DNA from: Pseudomonadota bacterium
GTDB taxonomy: Bacteria > Pseudomonadota > Alphaproteobacteria > Micavibrionales > UBA2020
Reading direction: 5' to 3'
DNA: 64,000 bases
Assembly: GCA_023444705.1 (NCBI GenBank)
Contig: JAEXMB010000033.1
Span: 1-64,000, forward strand
Shown: positions 15,912-24,177 of the stretch, piece after piece
Position numbering within the stretch: position 1 is the stretch's first letter
Layout of the letters: every line of letters starts with the position of its first letter
Notes under the pieces: generated by a model
Told to the model about the DNA's origin: nothing
Seen by the model: only the letters and a program-made list of their open reading frames with translations
The model's database searches: none
Made by a program: the position numbers and the translations under genes

Positions 15912-18566
15912 ATGACCGATCACACTGGTTACACCGGCTACCGCTTTATGGTTGATGCCAAGACGTCGCGCCAATACGCCCTGCGCTATGTCGACGGCGC
16001 CCCCCAGCCCCCGGTGACCATCCACGCAACAGACGTGGCGGAAAGCAAACTCAAGCCCCATGAAACTGTTTTCGCCTTTGACGACGAAATCCAGACCGAA
16101 AAGCGCGCCGACGGCGTCTATCTGTCGACCGTTGTCTGGCAGATGAAAGCCAACGCCAACGGCGATTTCGGCCAGGGCGCCGAAGGCAAGCGTTGCGCTG
16201 TTGAATACAAAGTCATCTTCAAGCCCGACGCCGAGCGCGAAGGTGCAGTGAACATCGAATACGTGCTGACCGATGAATCGCGCGCGGATCTTGATGAAAA
16301 AGGCTTCTCCGAAGACCTGCCGGAAATGTTCGTGGAAGAACTCGAACTCGACAACCCGGGCATCGACCGCGCACGCGGCATCGTCAAGCCGGAAATCCTC
16401 TCCACCATCGCCTTCCCGCCGCATCACAACGGCAGCGCCACGATCGCGCGTTATAACGTCGAGCAAAACCCGCAGCCCGCGCCCAAGCCGGCCACTGTGA
16501 GCCAGCCCGCCGCCAATACCAATACCGCGCCGCGCCCGACCCCCGCGTTCCCCCGTCCGACGTCGACCACGTCGCCGCGCACGCGCACTGTCGAGCGTCC
16601 GCGCGTTCCCGACAGCGCGATCGAGGCGATCATCAAGCAGTTCTGCGACGACCTCAGCGAAAAAGCCGCCAGCGGCAAGCTTGACCCCGTCGTTGGCCGC
16701 GATGGCGAAACCGATCAGGCGCTGAAAGTCATGAGCCGCCGTAAGCAGGCCAGCATGTGCTTCACCGGCGATGCCGGCGTGGGTAAAACCGCGATGTTCT
16801 CGGCCGTTGCGCAACGCCTGCACGACGATCGCGATAACCTGCCCGAAAGCCTGAAGGACGCGCGCGTTCTGGTGCTTGACTTGCAGGCGATGAACGCGGG
16901 CGCGAAATTCCGCGGCCAGTTCGAAGAAAAGCTGAAACCGCTGATCGACGGCCTGAAAGAGCGCGAAGGCTACCTCAAAGGCCGCAAGGTTATCCTGGCG
17001 ATCGACGAGATCCACAGCCAGCTGACCGCCGGTAAAGCCGAAGGCGGCTCTGACGCGGGCAACATGATGAAGCCCTTCCTGACCTCGCAGGGCATCTCCG
17101 TCATGGGCACCACCACGGCCGAAGAATACCGCAAGTACATCGAGAAAGACGGCGCGTTGTCCAGCCGCTTTGAACAACTCGTTGTCGGCGAGCCGAGCGC
17201 GAAAGACACCAAGCTCATCCTCAACAGACTGTGGCCGCTCTACCGCGATCACCACGGCCTGACGCAGGACCTGTCGGACGAAGACCTTGATTACATCGTC
17301 ACCATGTCCAACCGCTACGCGCCCAACGAATCCCAGCCCCGCAAAGGCGAGAAAGTTCTCTCGACCGCAGCGGCTTCGGCTGAATTCCGCGGCTCGAGCA
17401 AGATCGAAAAAGAAGACATCATCTCCGCCGTTGCGCAGATGTCGAAACTGTCGGTCGACTTCCTCAACCAGAACGACCTCGAGCGTTTTGTGCAGATGGA
17501 AAAAGAGCTGCCGCAGAAAGTTCTCGGCCAGCCCGGCATCCAGAAAGTCGTCGACGGCCTCGTCGGTGCGCGCTCGGGCCTGAACGATCCCAACCAGCCC
17601 TGGGGCTGCTTCGTTCTGCAAGGTCCGACCGGTACCGGTAAAACCGAACTCTGCAAAGAGCTGGCACGTTACCTGTTCGGCACCGAGGAAGCGATGATCC
17701 ACCTCAACATGGGTGAATACGCGCAAGAACATTCGGTCGCCCGCCTGATCGGCGCGCCTCCGGGCTATGTCGGCTTTGACAGTGCCGAACCCGCCCTGAC
17801 CGAAAAAGTCCGCCAGCGCCCCTATTCGATCGTCCTGTTCGACGAAATCGAAAAAGCGCACCCGAAAGTCTTTGACGTCCTGCTGCCCGTCCTCAACGAC
17901 GGCAAGATGGAAGACAACCAGGGTAAAACCGTTCTGTTCAACAACTGCATCGTCGTCATGACCACCAACCTGGGTGCAAAAGACGCGATGGCGCTGGTGA
18001 AAAACGGCGGCACTGCAGGCATGGGCTTTGGCACCGAAACCAAGGCAAAAACGCCCGAAGAAATGCAGGACGATCTTGCCAAGGTCTACAAAAAGGCCCG
18101 GGGCGACTTCTTCCGCCCCGAAATGATCAACCGTATCGAGGAGCTGGGCGGTTTCGTGACCTTCCTGCCCCTGAGCCAGGTTGTCGTGTCCAAGCTGATC
18201 GACCGTGAAATCACCAAGGTCAGCGCGCGCCTGAGCAAAAACGACGGTGCAGGCCTGGCCGGTGTCAGCCTCGAGGTCGGCGAAGAAGTCCGCGCGAAAC
18301 TGGCGAAAGACGGCTACGTGCCCGAAATGGGCGCGCGTCCGATGCGCAAAGTCATCCGCGAGCAGATCGCCAACCCGCTGGGCAAATGGCTGATGGTCAA
18401 CAAGGAAGAGCTGATGACCTTCGTTGCCAAGAACGGCCCCGCGAAACTGGTCATCAACAAAGTCGGTGCCGATTTCGCACCGAAGATCGAAAAGGCCGTC
18501 AGCAACACCAACGAAGTTGTTGCCAAGCCGGTCCGCAAAAAGGCAGCTGGCCCCAAACCGGGCTAA
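15912..18566 (+). CDS. Clp-type double AAA+ unfoldase with atypical N-terminal domain
   Basis: 884 residues from the ATG at 15912, which has AGGAGG 11 bases upstream. D1 has Walker A GDAGVGKTA (about 286), pore loop GAKFRG (about 330) and Walker B VILAIDEIH (about 360). D2 has GPTGTGKTE (about 571), pore loop GYVG (about 618), Walker B IVLFDEIE (about 640) and a C-terminal small domain with GYVPEMGARPMRKVI. There is no long coiled-coil middle domain, so it is ClpA-like rather than ClpB. Instead of the double Clp repeat at the N-terminus there is a beta-rich domain of about 180 residues and a Pro/Thr-rich linker, which I do not recognise. It probably unfolds a special set of substrates; no clear ClpP-docking IGL/IGF loop was found. 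The 276 bases upstream are A+T-rich promoter sequence. Confidence 0.88.
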   Translation: MTDHTGYTGYRFMVDAKTSRQYALRYVDGAPQPPVTIHATDVAESKLKPHETVFAFDDEIQTEKRADGVYLSTVVWQMKANANGDFGQGAEGKRCAVEYKVIFKPDAEREGAVNIEYVLTDESRADLDEKGFSEDLPEMFVEELELDNPGIDRARGIVKPEILSTIAFPPHHNGSATIARYNVEQNPQPAPKPATVSQPAANTNTAPRPTPAFPRPTSTTSPRTRTVERPRVPDSAIEAIIKQFCDDLSEKAASGKLDPVVGRDGETDQALKVMSRRKQASMCFTGDAGVGKTAMFSAVAQRLHDDRDNLPESLKDARVLVLDLQAMNAGAKFRGQFEEKLKPLIDGLKEREGYLKGRKVILAIDEIHSQLTAGKAEGGSDAGNMMKPFLTSQGISVMGTTTAEEYRKYIEKDGALSSRFEQLVVGEPSAKDTKLILNRLWPLYRDHHGLTQDLSDEDLDYIVTMSNRYAPNESQPRKGEKVLSTAAASAEFRGSSKIEKEDIISAVAQMSKLSVDFLNQNDLERFVQMEKELPQKVLGQPGIQKVVDGLVGARSGLNDPNQPWGCFVLQGPTGTGKTELCKELARYLFGTEEAMIHLNMGEYAQEHSVARLIGAPPGYVGFDSAEPALTEKVRQRPYSIVLFDEIEKAHPKVFDVLLPVLNDGKMEDNQGKTVLFNNCIVVMTTNLGAKDAMALVKNGGTAGMGFGTETKAKTPEEMQDDLAKVYKKARGDFFRPEMINRIEELGGFVTFLPLSQVVVSKLIDREITKVSARLSKNDGAGLAGVSLEVGEEVRAKLAKDGYVPEMGARPMRKVIREQIANPLGKWLMVNKEELMTFVAKNGPAKLVINKVGADFAPKIEKAVSNTNEVVAKPVRKKAAGPKPG

Positions 18567-18582
18567 TCGCCAAGACCTTCTC

Positions 18583-18620
18583 CAAAAAATCCCCGGAAAG
18601 TCATTTCCGGGGATTTTTTG
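18583..18620 (+). terminator. Rho-independent terminator of the Clp-like gene
   Basis: A 17-bp perfect inverted repeat (18583-18599 and 18604-18620) with a GTCA loop, core ATCCCCGGAAA / TTTCCGGGGAT, and a T6 run on the plus strand, 16 bases after the stop codon. Confidence 0.92.
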
Positions 18621-18732
18621 TTTCATCACAAAGAGATAGCGCAAAAGCAGGCGGGCAAGAAAAGCTTGACTCTTTGTATTATGGCTAATAAAGTCAGGGC
18701 ATTCATTTCCGCCGTCTTTAGGAGAGTCGCTT

Positions 18733-19554
18733 ATGTCCGTCAGCTATAATGGCAAAAAACCCGGTGCCCTCTGGTACATGCGCAAGCGCACCGGCGCGTT
18801 AATTGCGGCCTGCAAAGACAAAAGCACACGCCATATCGCGCGCGCCATGCGCCGCGACGGCATGCTCAGCACCGCTGGCTTTGCCACCGCAGGCATCTTC
18901 CTCAAGGTTTCAGCCACTGCCATCACCGGCTTTATCTTCAGCTATGGCCTGCCCGTCGCGGCTGGTGCAGGCGTGCTGATGGGGGCAAAAAGCTACATGT
19001 CCTATCGTAAATCCGCCAAGAGCGGCAAAAAATCCACGCACGTGCGTGACGGGCTGATTGCCGTCGGCGCAATTGGTGTCGGCGTATTCCTGCTCAGCTC
19101 CGGTGCCGCTGCCGTGGTGGCAATGGCCGTTGGCGTCGGCGCACCGGTCGCCGCTGGGGCAGGCATTTTGTTCGCGGGCAAGGGTTGGCTTGCCAGCCGC
19201 AAGCTTGGCAAATCAGCACCTGCGTATAATTACATGCGCAAGGCCGAGCAAAACTGGCTCGACAAAAAAGAACGCGCACCTCTTCACAAGCGCATCGGCG
19301 CAACGCTGGCGCGCATCGCAACCAGCCCTTTGCGTCTGTTCACCCGCAAAGGCGCGCAACAAGACACCGCACAGCAAGATGCGCCCGCGCTGGAACAGCA
19401 AGGCCGCGCGCCTGCGCTTGAAGCCACCGCCGGTGATGCTTTTGCGAAAAGCGCGCCCGCGGGCGAGCAAGACCCGCAACGCGCCGCTGCCGCGGCAGAA
19501 CGCGCCGCCGCACGCCAGCGCCGCCAGCGCGATGGCGGTACGCGCTTTAACTGA
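18733..19554 (+). CDS. Membrane protein with two Gly/Ala-rich hydrophobic hairpins
   Basis: 273 residues. The N-terminus is basic; hydrophobic pairs lie at about 48-84 and 105-150, each ending in a GAKSYMSYRK- or GKGWLASRK-like motif, so the protein contains an internal duplication. The tail is long, charged and Gln/Ala-rich. It resembles the proteins at 12858 and 13496. GGAGAG lies seven bases upstream of the start. It is followed by a bidirectional terminator. No named family; the repeated hairpin-plus-basic-patch design suggests a protein that inserts in or shapes membranes. Confidence 0.75.
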   Translation: MSVSYNGKKPGALWYMRKRTGALIAACKDKSTRHIARAMRRDGMLSTAGFATAGIFLKVSATAITGFIFSYGLPVAAGAGVLMGAKSYMSYRKSAKSGKKSTHVRDGLIAVGAIGVGVFLLSSGAAAVVAMAVGVGAPVAAGAGILFAGKGWLASRKLGKSAPAYNYMRKAEQNWLDKKERAPLHKRIGATLARIATSPLRLFTRKGAQQDTAQQDAPALEQQGRAPALEATAGDAFAKSAPAGEQDPQRAAAAAERAAARQRRQRDGGTRFN

Positions 19555-19570
19555 TCGCCGGATAGCGCGC

Positions 19571-19609
19571 ATAAAAAAGAGCGGCCTTGATAGGGCCGCT
19601 CTTTTTTAT
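19571..19609. terminator. Bidirectional rho-independent terminator
   Basis: A 16-bp perfect inverted repeat (19571-19586 and 19594-19609), core AAGAGCGGCC / GGCCGCTCTT, with an A-run on the left and a T-run on the right. It sits between the convergent 18733 gene and repressor gene and can serve both. Confidence 0.9.
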
Positions 19610-19640
19610 TCAATCGCAGTGCAGCAGTGCAGCGGCGCGA

Positions 19641-20288
19641 TCATCCGCGCCCGACGATACTGTGCAATGCCGCGACATCGCGCGCGGGCAGTTCCTCCAG
19701 CCGCGCGGGATTAAAGGCCTGCACCACGATTTTGTCGGCGGATTTTTGCGCAAGACGGCGCAACAGCACACGTCCGTCGGTGAATTCGACCACGCAGTCG
19801 CTGCCCGTCATGACCGGTTTGGCCGGATGCACATAGACCAGCTCGCCGCGGAAATAGCGCGGCTGCATATCTTCGCTGTCGACATAGAGGGCATAGGCAT
19901 CGCGCAGCGCAAACTGGTGCGGATGGCGCACGGCCCAATCAATCACCTCAGCCGTGCGGCGGTCGCGGTAAACAGGTACGGGAGGCGGCATGGCATGCGC
20001 GGCAGCGTCGCGGCCGTCAATCTCTGTCCTGCGCACGTCGGAAAAGCCGCGCGCGGGCGTGCGGGCATTTTGCTGATACTCGGCAGAGGTCGCGCGGCCA
20101 AGGTCAAGCGTGACACCAAGATAGTCTTCAATCACCGGCAGCTCGTCCGCCATGATGTTGCGGCGGCCATAAAGCATGCGGTTCACAGCGGCGGGATTGA
20201 CCCCCATACGCTCGGCAAGGCCGCGTTGCGTCAGGCCAGGCGTGCTTTCAAGGTAGTGACGGATTTTTTCGTGCAAACGCATATTCAT
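19641..20288 (-). CDS. CI/LexA-like phage repressor with a degenerate S24 domain
   Basis: 215 residues from ATG 20288 (20282 is equally possible). An N-terminal helix-turn-helix (LTQRGLAERMGVNPAAVNRML) is followed by a linker and a C-terminal S24-like fold. The motif that normally reads D-S-M-x-P is SEDMQPRYFRGELVYVHP here, with Asp at the position of the nucleophilic Ser, and the usual Lys is replaced by Arg in GRVLLRRL. It should still bind DNA and dimerise but probably cannot cut itself in response to RecA. It is divergent from the early-type gene at 20538 across an A+T-rich operator region. Confidence 0.85.
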   Translation of the reverse strand: MNMRLHEKIRHYLESTPGLTQRGLAERMGVNPAAVNRMLYGRRNIMADELPVIEDYLGVTLDLGRATSAEYQQNARTPARGFSDVRRTEIDGRDAAAHAMPPPVPVYRDRRTAEVIDWAVRHPHQFALRDAYALYVDSEDMQPRYFRGELVYVHPAKPVMTGSDCVVEFTDGRVLLRRLAQKSADKIVVQAFNPARLEELPARDVAALHSIVGRG

Positions 20289-20411
20289 GGCACCGAGCAT
20301 AAGCGATTTCATAAAATGATAAAAGTGCAATTTTTAAAAGAAATAATAATTCTTTTATATCATTAGTTTAATAACATAAATTGCGAAAATCAAATTATAT
20401 ATAGACTTTTA

Positions 20412-20428
20412 ATTGCGTATATCGCAAT
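20412..20428. promoter_or_regulatory. Palindromic operator candidate for the divergent repressor
   Basis: ATTGCG-TATAT-CGCAAT is a perfect 6+5+6 palindrome in the A+T-rich gap between the repressor and the rightward gene at 20538. A half-site ATTGCG occurs at 20380-20385. Position and symmetry suit a dimeric HTH repressor site; the assignment is inferred. Confidence 0.55.
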
Positions 20429-20537
20429 ATTGTCAGGATCGCGATTCGACAGTTCCTGCGCACTCCGGCCATCCCTGATGGCGCGGCGTACAGGCCGACG
20501 AAACGCTCGCGCATAACAAGACAAGGAACGCCGACAG

Positions 20538-21035
20538 ATGACACGCAGAAAGTGGTTTAGAGTTTATCACGGCCTTGCCAGCGATATGACGCTGGCCGTC
20601 GCAGCCGAGCAGGCGGCCATCACCCGCGCGGACATGATCGCGCTGTGGCTCTGCCTGCTCGACCATGCCAGCCGCGCCACTCCTGCGGGTAGCATCGCGC
20701 AATTTGAAAAAGAAGAAACCGCCTTGTTGCTCGGCCTGCCGCTGGCACGCGTTGAAGCCGCCCTTGCCGCCTTGCACGCGCGCAAAAAAATCGATACCCA
20801 CCAGCGCATCACCGGCTGGGACAAGTACCAGCCAAGTTCAACCGCGCGCGTGCGTGCCCTGCGCGCGCGACGCCAGACAACGCCAAAGGCACCGCAGGCC
20901 GCAACCCCTCCTGCCCCACCACGCACGCCGGTGCGCGATGCGGATCATGACAGCCCCGCCGCGATTGCCGCACGGCGCGCACGTCTGCAGCACAACAACG
21001 CGCTCATCATCGGCCAGCCTGCACGCAACGCCTGA
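20538..21035 (+). CDS. Phage early-type protein, replication-organiser-like N-terminus
   Basis: 165 residues. The first 100 show the pattern common in phage replication-organiser N-terminal winged-helix domains: KWFRVYHGLASDMTL, IALWLCLLDHAS, then an ETALLLGLPLARVEAALAAL helix and ITGWDKYQP. The remainder is a basic, Pro-rich tail without the usual helicase-loader part. It is the first gene to the right of the operator region and so probably repressed by the gene at 19641. Function as a replication protein is uncertain because of the missing C-terminal domain. Confidence 0.65.
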   Translation: MTRRKWFRVYHGLASDMTLAVAAEQAAITRADMIALWLCLLDHASRATPAGSIAQFEKEETALLLGLPLARVEAALAALHARKKIDTHQRITGWDKYQPSSTARVRALRARRQTTPKAPQAATPPAPPRTPVRDADHDSPAAIAARRARLQHNNALIIGQPARNA

Positions 21036-21073
21036 ATTTCCGCTACGTCACGTGTTTTAACGGATGTCATCTT

Positions 21074-21670
21074 ATGTGCCAGACAACGTCTCTTCCGCCC
21101 CGCCCTCACGCTAAAAAGAAATCAACCCCGCGCAAGCCCGTGGCAGCACCGCTTGATCCGTGGCATGACTGGCAACCGCAATGGCATGGCAAGAAAACAG
21201 GCGAGACACCCCATAGCCTTCAGGAAAGACACGCGCCCACCGTCGCCGTTACCATGCGTATCAGTGCAGAGCGTGCAGATTACGTCTGCCAGCGGCGCAT
21301 GCTGGATGCGCGCCTCTGGGACAGCCTGCCGCGCGAGGCACAGGATGCCGCCACCGACATCGCCGCATCCTACGAGGCCCTGACCAGAGGCATGGGGGCA
21401 GCCACGTCGAACTGGGCGCGCGTTCCCGGCGCGCGCAACCCGGGCGCCGTATCAAATGGCTATGGCCGCCTGAGCGGCACTTACATGGATTGGGCCCGCG
21501 CCTGCCACGGCGCGGGGATCAGTCATTCAATGATCATCGATGTGCTGTGCCTTGGTATCAGTTGCGCCGCTCTTGACCGCGACCGCCGTGTGCGCAAAGG
21601 CACGTCGCGCCAGAACCTGCACGACGGGTTGATGCTTTATGCACGTCAGCGCGGCTGGGTGCGCAACTGA
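21074..21670 (+). CDS. Hypothetical early phage-type protein
   Basis: 198 residues, no membrane segment. A basic disordered N-terminus is followed by a helical domain (about 60-198) with LWDSLPREAQDAATDIAAS, YMDWARACHGAGIS, IIDVLCLGISCAAL and a final LHDGLMLYARQRGW. This layout is seen in small alphaproteobacterial prophage proteins of unknown role. It lies 38 bases after the preceding gene in the same direction, so the two are probably co-transcribed. Confidence 0.65.
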   Translation: MCQTTSLPPRPHAKKKSTPRKPVAAPLDPWHDWQPQWHGKKTGETPHSLQERHAPTVAVTMRISAERADYVCQRRMLDARLWDSLPREAQDAATDIAASYEALTRGMGAATSNWARVPGARNPGAVSNGYGRLSGTYMDWARACHGAGISHSMIIDVLCLGISCAALDRDRRVRKGTSRQNLHDGLMLYARQRGWVRN

Positions 21671-21707
21671 AAATTGAGGCTTGGATTGACCACTGCGCGG
21701 CGCTAAC

Positions 21708-22013
21708 ATGAACACCATGTCAGCTTCTAAAAAACATACGCCGGCGTATACCCCCTATACCACGCGCCCCGTGCTGCCGGCCGGGCTGGCGGCGTTCTTC
21801 AATGACGTTGCACCGCAGGGATCCATCCTGCCCGCGCGCAAATGCACCACCCCCGCCGAGCGGCCGTCTGCCGCGCCTGCCATGCCTTATACGACGCATG
21901 GCAACGAGGTCAGTCAGATGGCCGAGCTGCGCATCCGCCAATGGATCGTCCAGCAGGAACAGGATTTGCGCAAACAGCACCACCAGCGCCTGTTCGGTCA
22001 GCCCAAGGGCTAA
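21708..22013 (+). CDS. Hypothetical 101-residue protein
   Basis: A small soluble protein, Pro/Thr-rich at the N-terminus (TPAYTPYTTRPVLPAG) and helical at the C-terminus (AELRIRQWIVQQEQDLRKQ). It continues the early-type gene string 37 bases after the previous stop. An alternative start is the ATG at 21717. No recognised family; it may be cargo rather than a phage gene. Confidence 0.55.
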   Translation: MNTMSASKKHTPAYTPYTTRPVLPAGLAAFFNDVAPQGSILPARKCTTPAERPSAAPAMPYTTHGNEVSQMAELRIRQWIVQQEQDLRKQHHQRLFGQPKG

Positions 22014-22132
22014 AAACGTCATAAAATTACCCTGTTGTTACAGGCAGTTGGTTTTTATCGGCCCTTTAACCTGCCTTTAACCACCACCTGATAGGGTTGA
22101 AACTGAGGGATTATTTTATTGAGGGTTTATTC

Positions 22133-22450
22133 ATGATCGAGTCGACAGTGTCCTTGTCCGCTACCTTTCGCAACGCTTTTGACAAACGCGTCGCCGATGC
22201 GGCAGGGGAAGTCGGCCGCGCCGAAGACCTGATCTCAAACTTCGAACAGCACCTCAAAACCGGCCAGCGCGTCGATACCGATGCCGTCAAGGACGCGCGC
22301 AAGCTGGTCAGCGATCTCAACATGACAGGCAGCGCGATGGCCCTTGAAGGCCTCAACGGCAATATGTCCGATGACGAGCTGCAGACCAGCATCACCAAGG
22401 TCGAACGCGTGGCCGAACGCCTGACAGGCGTGCTGGCGCGCATCCGCTGA
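22133..22450 (+). CDS. Hypothetical 105-residue helical protein
   Basis: The start at 22133 has GAGGG about eight bases upstream. The protein is short, acidic and helical (SATFRNAFDKRVADAAGEVG, RAEDLISNFEQHLKTGQ, VERVAERLTGVLARI), with no signal peptide, and could be coiled-coil. It has its own promoter region (A+T-rich, 22014-22120) and a strong terminator after it. Family unknown. Confidence 0.7.
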   Translation: MIESTVSLSATFRNAFDKRVADAAGEVGRAEDLISNFEQHLKTGQRVDTDAVKDARKLVSDLNMTGSAMALEGLNGNMSDDELQTSITKVERVAERLTGVLARIR

Positions 22451-22464
22451 AGATCCGCAAACGA

Positions 22465-22498
22465 AAAAAAGCCCCCGGCTTTCACCGGGGGCTTTTTT
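22465..22498. terminator. Bidirectional rho-independent terminator
   Basis: A perfect 14-bp inverted repeat (22465-22478 and 22485-22498), core GCCCCCGG / CCGGGGGC, with flanking A and T runs. It lies between the convergent genes at 22133 and 22520. Confidence 0.9.
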
Positions 22499-22519
22499 AT
22501 CGTATTGATCTACGCCTGC

Positions 22520-23005
22520 TTAAAACTTGAAGCCGTCGCCGTTATCCTTGGGCGGCTTGCGCGCGGGCGGTGCCGGCGGCGTGGGGGGCTTTGGCGGTGC
22601 GGGCGGCTGCTTGGGCAGGCCAAAATCCATGCCCGGCAGTTTGGGCAGGCCGGGAATACCGGGCAGGTTGCCCAGCATCGGCAGCAGCGTTTTCATTTCA
22701 TCCTGAATGTCGCGCGCCAGGTCAGCCAGCACGCTGGCGACTGCAGGATTGGTCTGCGCTTCGCGCTTGAGCTGCGACAGCGTCATTTGCAGATCCATGA
22801 TTTGCGGCAGCATCTTCATCATCATGCGCTTGGGATCGCTGTCCTGATTGCGCGGATCCATTGATTGCGTGATCAGGTTGTCGATCTTGGTAGCCAGTTT
22901 CTTGAAGCTGCGTTGCGCGCTGCCGCTGTCGGCCTCGGCTGCGCGGTTGAAAGCCTCGCGGATACGCTCAACGGCTTTGAGGATTTCTTCGGGATCAAAA
23001 CTCAT
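22520..23005 (-). CDS. Hypothetical helical protein with Pro-rich C-terminal tail
   Basis: 161 residues. Residues 1-110 are helical and Met/Leu/Gln-rich (LPQIMDLQMTLSQLKREAQ), followed by a linker with PGIPGLPKLPG and a strong poly-Pro tail (PPAPPKPPTPPAPPARKPPK) ending GFKF. There is no signal peptide. The helical part may oligomerise and the Pro tail may bind a partner domain. The 340 bases between its start and the divergent ankyrin gene hold promoters and one terminator (23202-23236); nothing else was seen there. Confidence 0.7.
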   Translation of the reverse strand: MSFDPEEILKAVERIREAFNRAAEADSGSAQRSFKKLATKIDNLITQSMDPRNQDSDPKRMMMKMLPQIMDLQMTLSQLKREAQTNPAVASVLADLARDIQDEMKTLLPMLGNLPGIPGLPKLPGMDFGLPKQPPAPPKPPTPPAPPARKPPKDNGDGFKF

Positions 23006-23201
23006 CGTCTACTCTCCATGCCTGGACCGGTGCTGAACTTGCAAACGGCCATTATTATTCAGAAACAAAGTATCTGAGCATCCCCCAGATGGCGGGCAGG
23101 GTCAATACGTTCGATGACCATAATCGCAGCGCAGCATGCAGTTTTTTCTTTCGTCTGCCATGCGCAGTTACGCTCATATGGAAATAATCTATACAGGAAC
23201 T

Positions 23202-23236
23202 AAAAAAGGCCCTGCGCCGTTTATCAGGCACAGGGC
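23202..23236 (-). terminator. Minus-strand terminator beyond the phage lysis genes
   Basis: On the minus strand a 10-bp stem with one G-U pair (arms 23236-23227 and 23218-23209) has an 8-base loop and is followed by CTTTTTTA. No minus-strand gene ends close to it except, 680 bases back, the spanin gene at 23914, so it may be the end of the phage late transcript. Confidence 0.7.
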
Positions 23237-23345
23237 AATAAAACGAGACGACGTTAACCATTCATTCAGTATTTGGTGGTGTAGAATGTAAACACCTACC
23301 ACATCTCGTAGAAGCGACCATTTCCTCACCCCCTAGGAGGCACCC

Positions 23346-23951
23346 ATGGCAGCACCGACGCACACCATCGATCTGATCGCCTACAACTTCAATATCGAAA
23401 GCACCGATTTCTTCACCACCCTGCAAAAAGCCGCGCGCCCTTCGCTGGTCGGCGAAAGCTACCTGCACACCCTTGCGCGCGAAGGTGACGCGCTGACAAT
23501 CGACCTGCTCTTGCAAGACGGCGCGGATGCCGATGCTGTTGACGCACAAGGCAATCGTCCCCTGCACGAAGCCGCCCGGTGCGGGCATGCCGATGTCGTG
23601 CAGTTGTTGCTCGACCACGGCGCGAAAATCGACGCCAAATCCGACCCGCTTGGGGTCAGCGCCCTGATGCTGGCGATTGAGCAGGGCCATGACGATGTCG
23701 TACGCCTGCTGGTATCGCGCGGGGCAAGCCTTGCCGCCCGCAATCGCCTTAATGGCTATGGCGTGCTACACCTTGCCGCGCAACGCGGCGACCTGACGAC
23801 GATCGGCCTGCTGGTCAGTGCCGGCGCGGGCGTCTTCATGGAAGACCGCCAGGGCCAAACCCCGCGCGACCATGCGGCGCGCACGCGCAATCGCGCGGCC
23901 GAGCAAGCCCTTGTCAAGGTGATGACCCACCAGGCCCGCTATCTTCACTGA
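23346..23951 (+). CDS. Ankyrin repeat protein
   Basis: 201 residues with a TAGGAGG ribosome site. After a short N-terminal region come five ankyrin units (about 35-190), for example DALTIDLLLQDGADADAVDA, then QGNRPLHEAARCGHADVVQL and GYGVLHLAAQRGDLTTIGLL. There is no signal peptide. Its 3' end overlaps the end of the convergent spanin gene by 38 bases. It sits between the lysis cassette and a minus-strand terminator, as a cargo gene would. Role unknown; an effector or an internal scaffold are both possible. Confidence 0.88.
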   Translation: MAAPTHTIDLIAYNFNIESTDFFTTLQKAARPSLVGESYLHTLAREGDALTIDLLLQDGADADAVDAQGNRPLHEAARCGHADVVQLLLDHGAKIDAKSDPLGVSALMLAIEQGHDDVVRLLVSRGASLAARNRLNGYGVLHLAAQRGDLTTIGLLVSAGAGVFMEDRQGQTPRDHAARTRNRAAEQALVKVMTHQARYLH

Positions 23952-24177
23952 TCGCGCAAAGCTGCCACCAGACAGCATTGTTGACGTCCGCCTGCGCGCG
24001 CGTTTGCGTGGTATCCAGCCCGTCCGTATAGACGGGCTGGTAAACCGCGCAAAAGCTATCGTGTGAAGCGCGCACGCACGCGGCGGGCAAAAACAGCGTC
24101 GCGCAACAGGCGATCGCGCACATGTGCGGCCTGTATGACCGTTTTTCTTTGCTCTTCGTCATTGTCATGGCGTTCAT
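23914..24177 (-). CDS. Rz1-like outer-membrane spanin (o-spanin)
   Basis: 87 residues, starting inside the Rz-like gene in another reading frame. An N-terminal basic and hydrophobic stretch ends in a lipobox-like LPAAC (about 34), followed by SFCAVYQPVYTDGLDTTQT and a final VWWQLC. This Cys / PVY / D-T / N / LC pattern is typical of Rz1-like lipoproteins. It would join the inner-membrane partner to fuse the membranes in the last step of lysis. The lipobox is imperfect (Pro at -3). Confidence 0.75.
   Translation of the reverse strand: MNAMTMTKSKEKRSYRPHMCAIACCATLFLPAACVRASHDSFCAVYQPVYTDGLDTTQTRAQADVNNAVWWQLCAISEDSGPGGSSP

Noticed and set aside
15894..18644. Very long open frame on the minus strand opposite the Clp-like gene (over 900 codons)
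   Set aside because: It is the mirror of a high-G+C codon pattern; the plus strand encodes complete AAA+ motifs and the antisense product resembles nothing.
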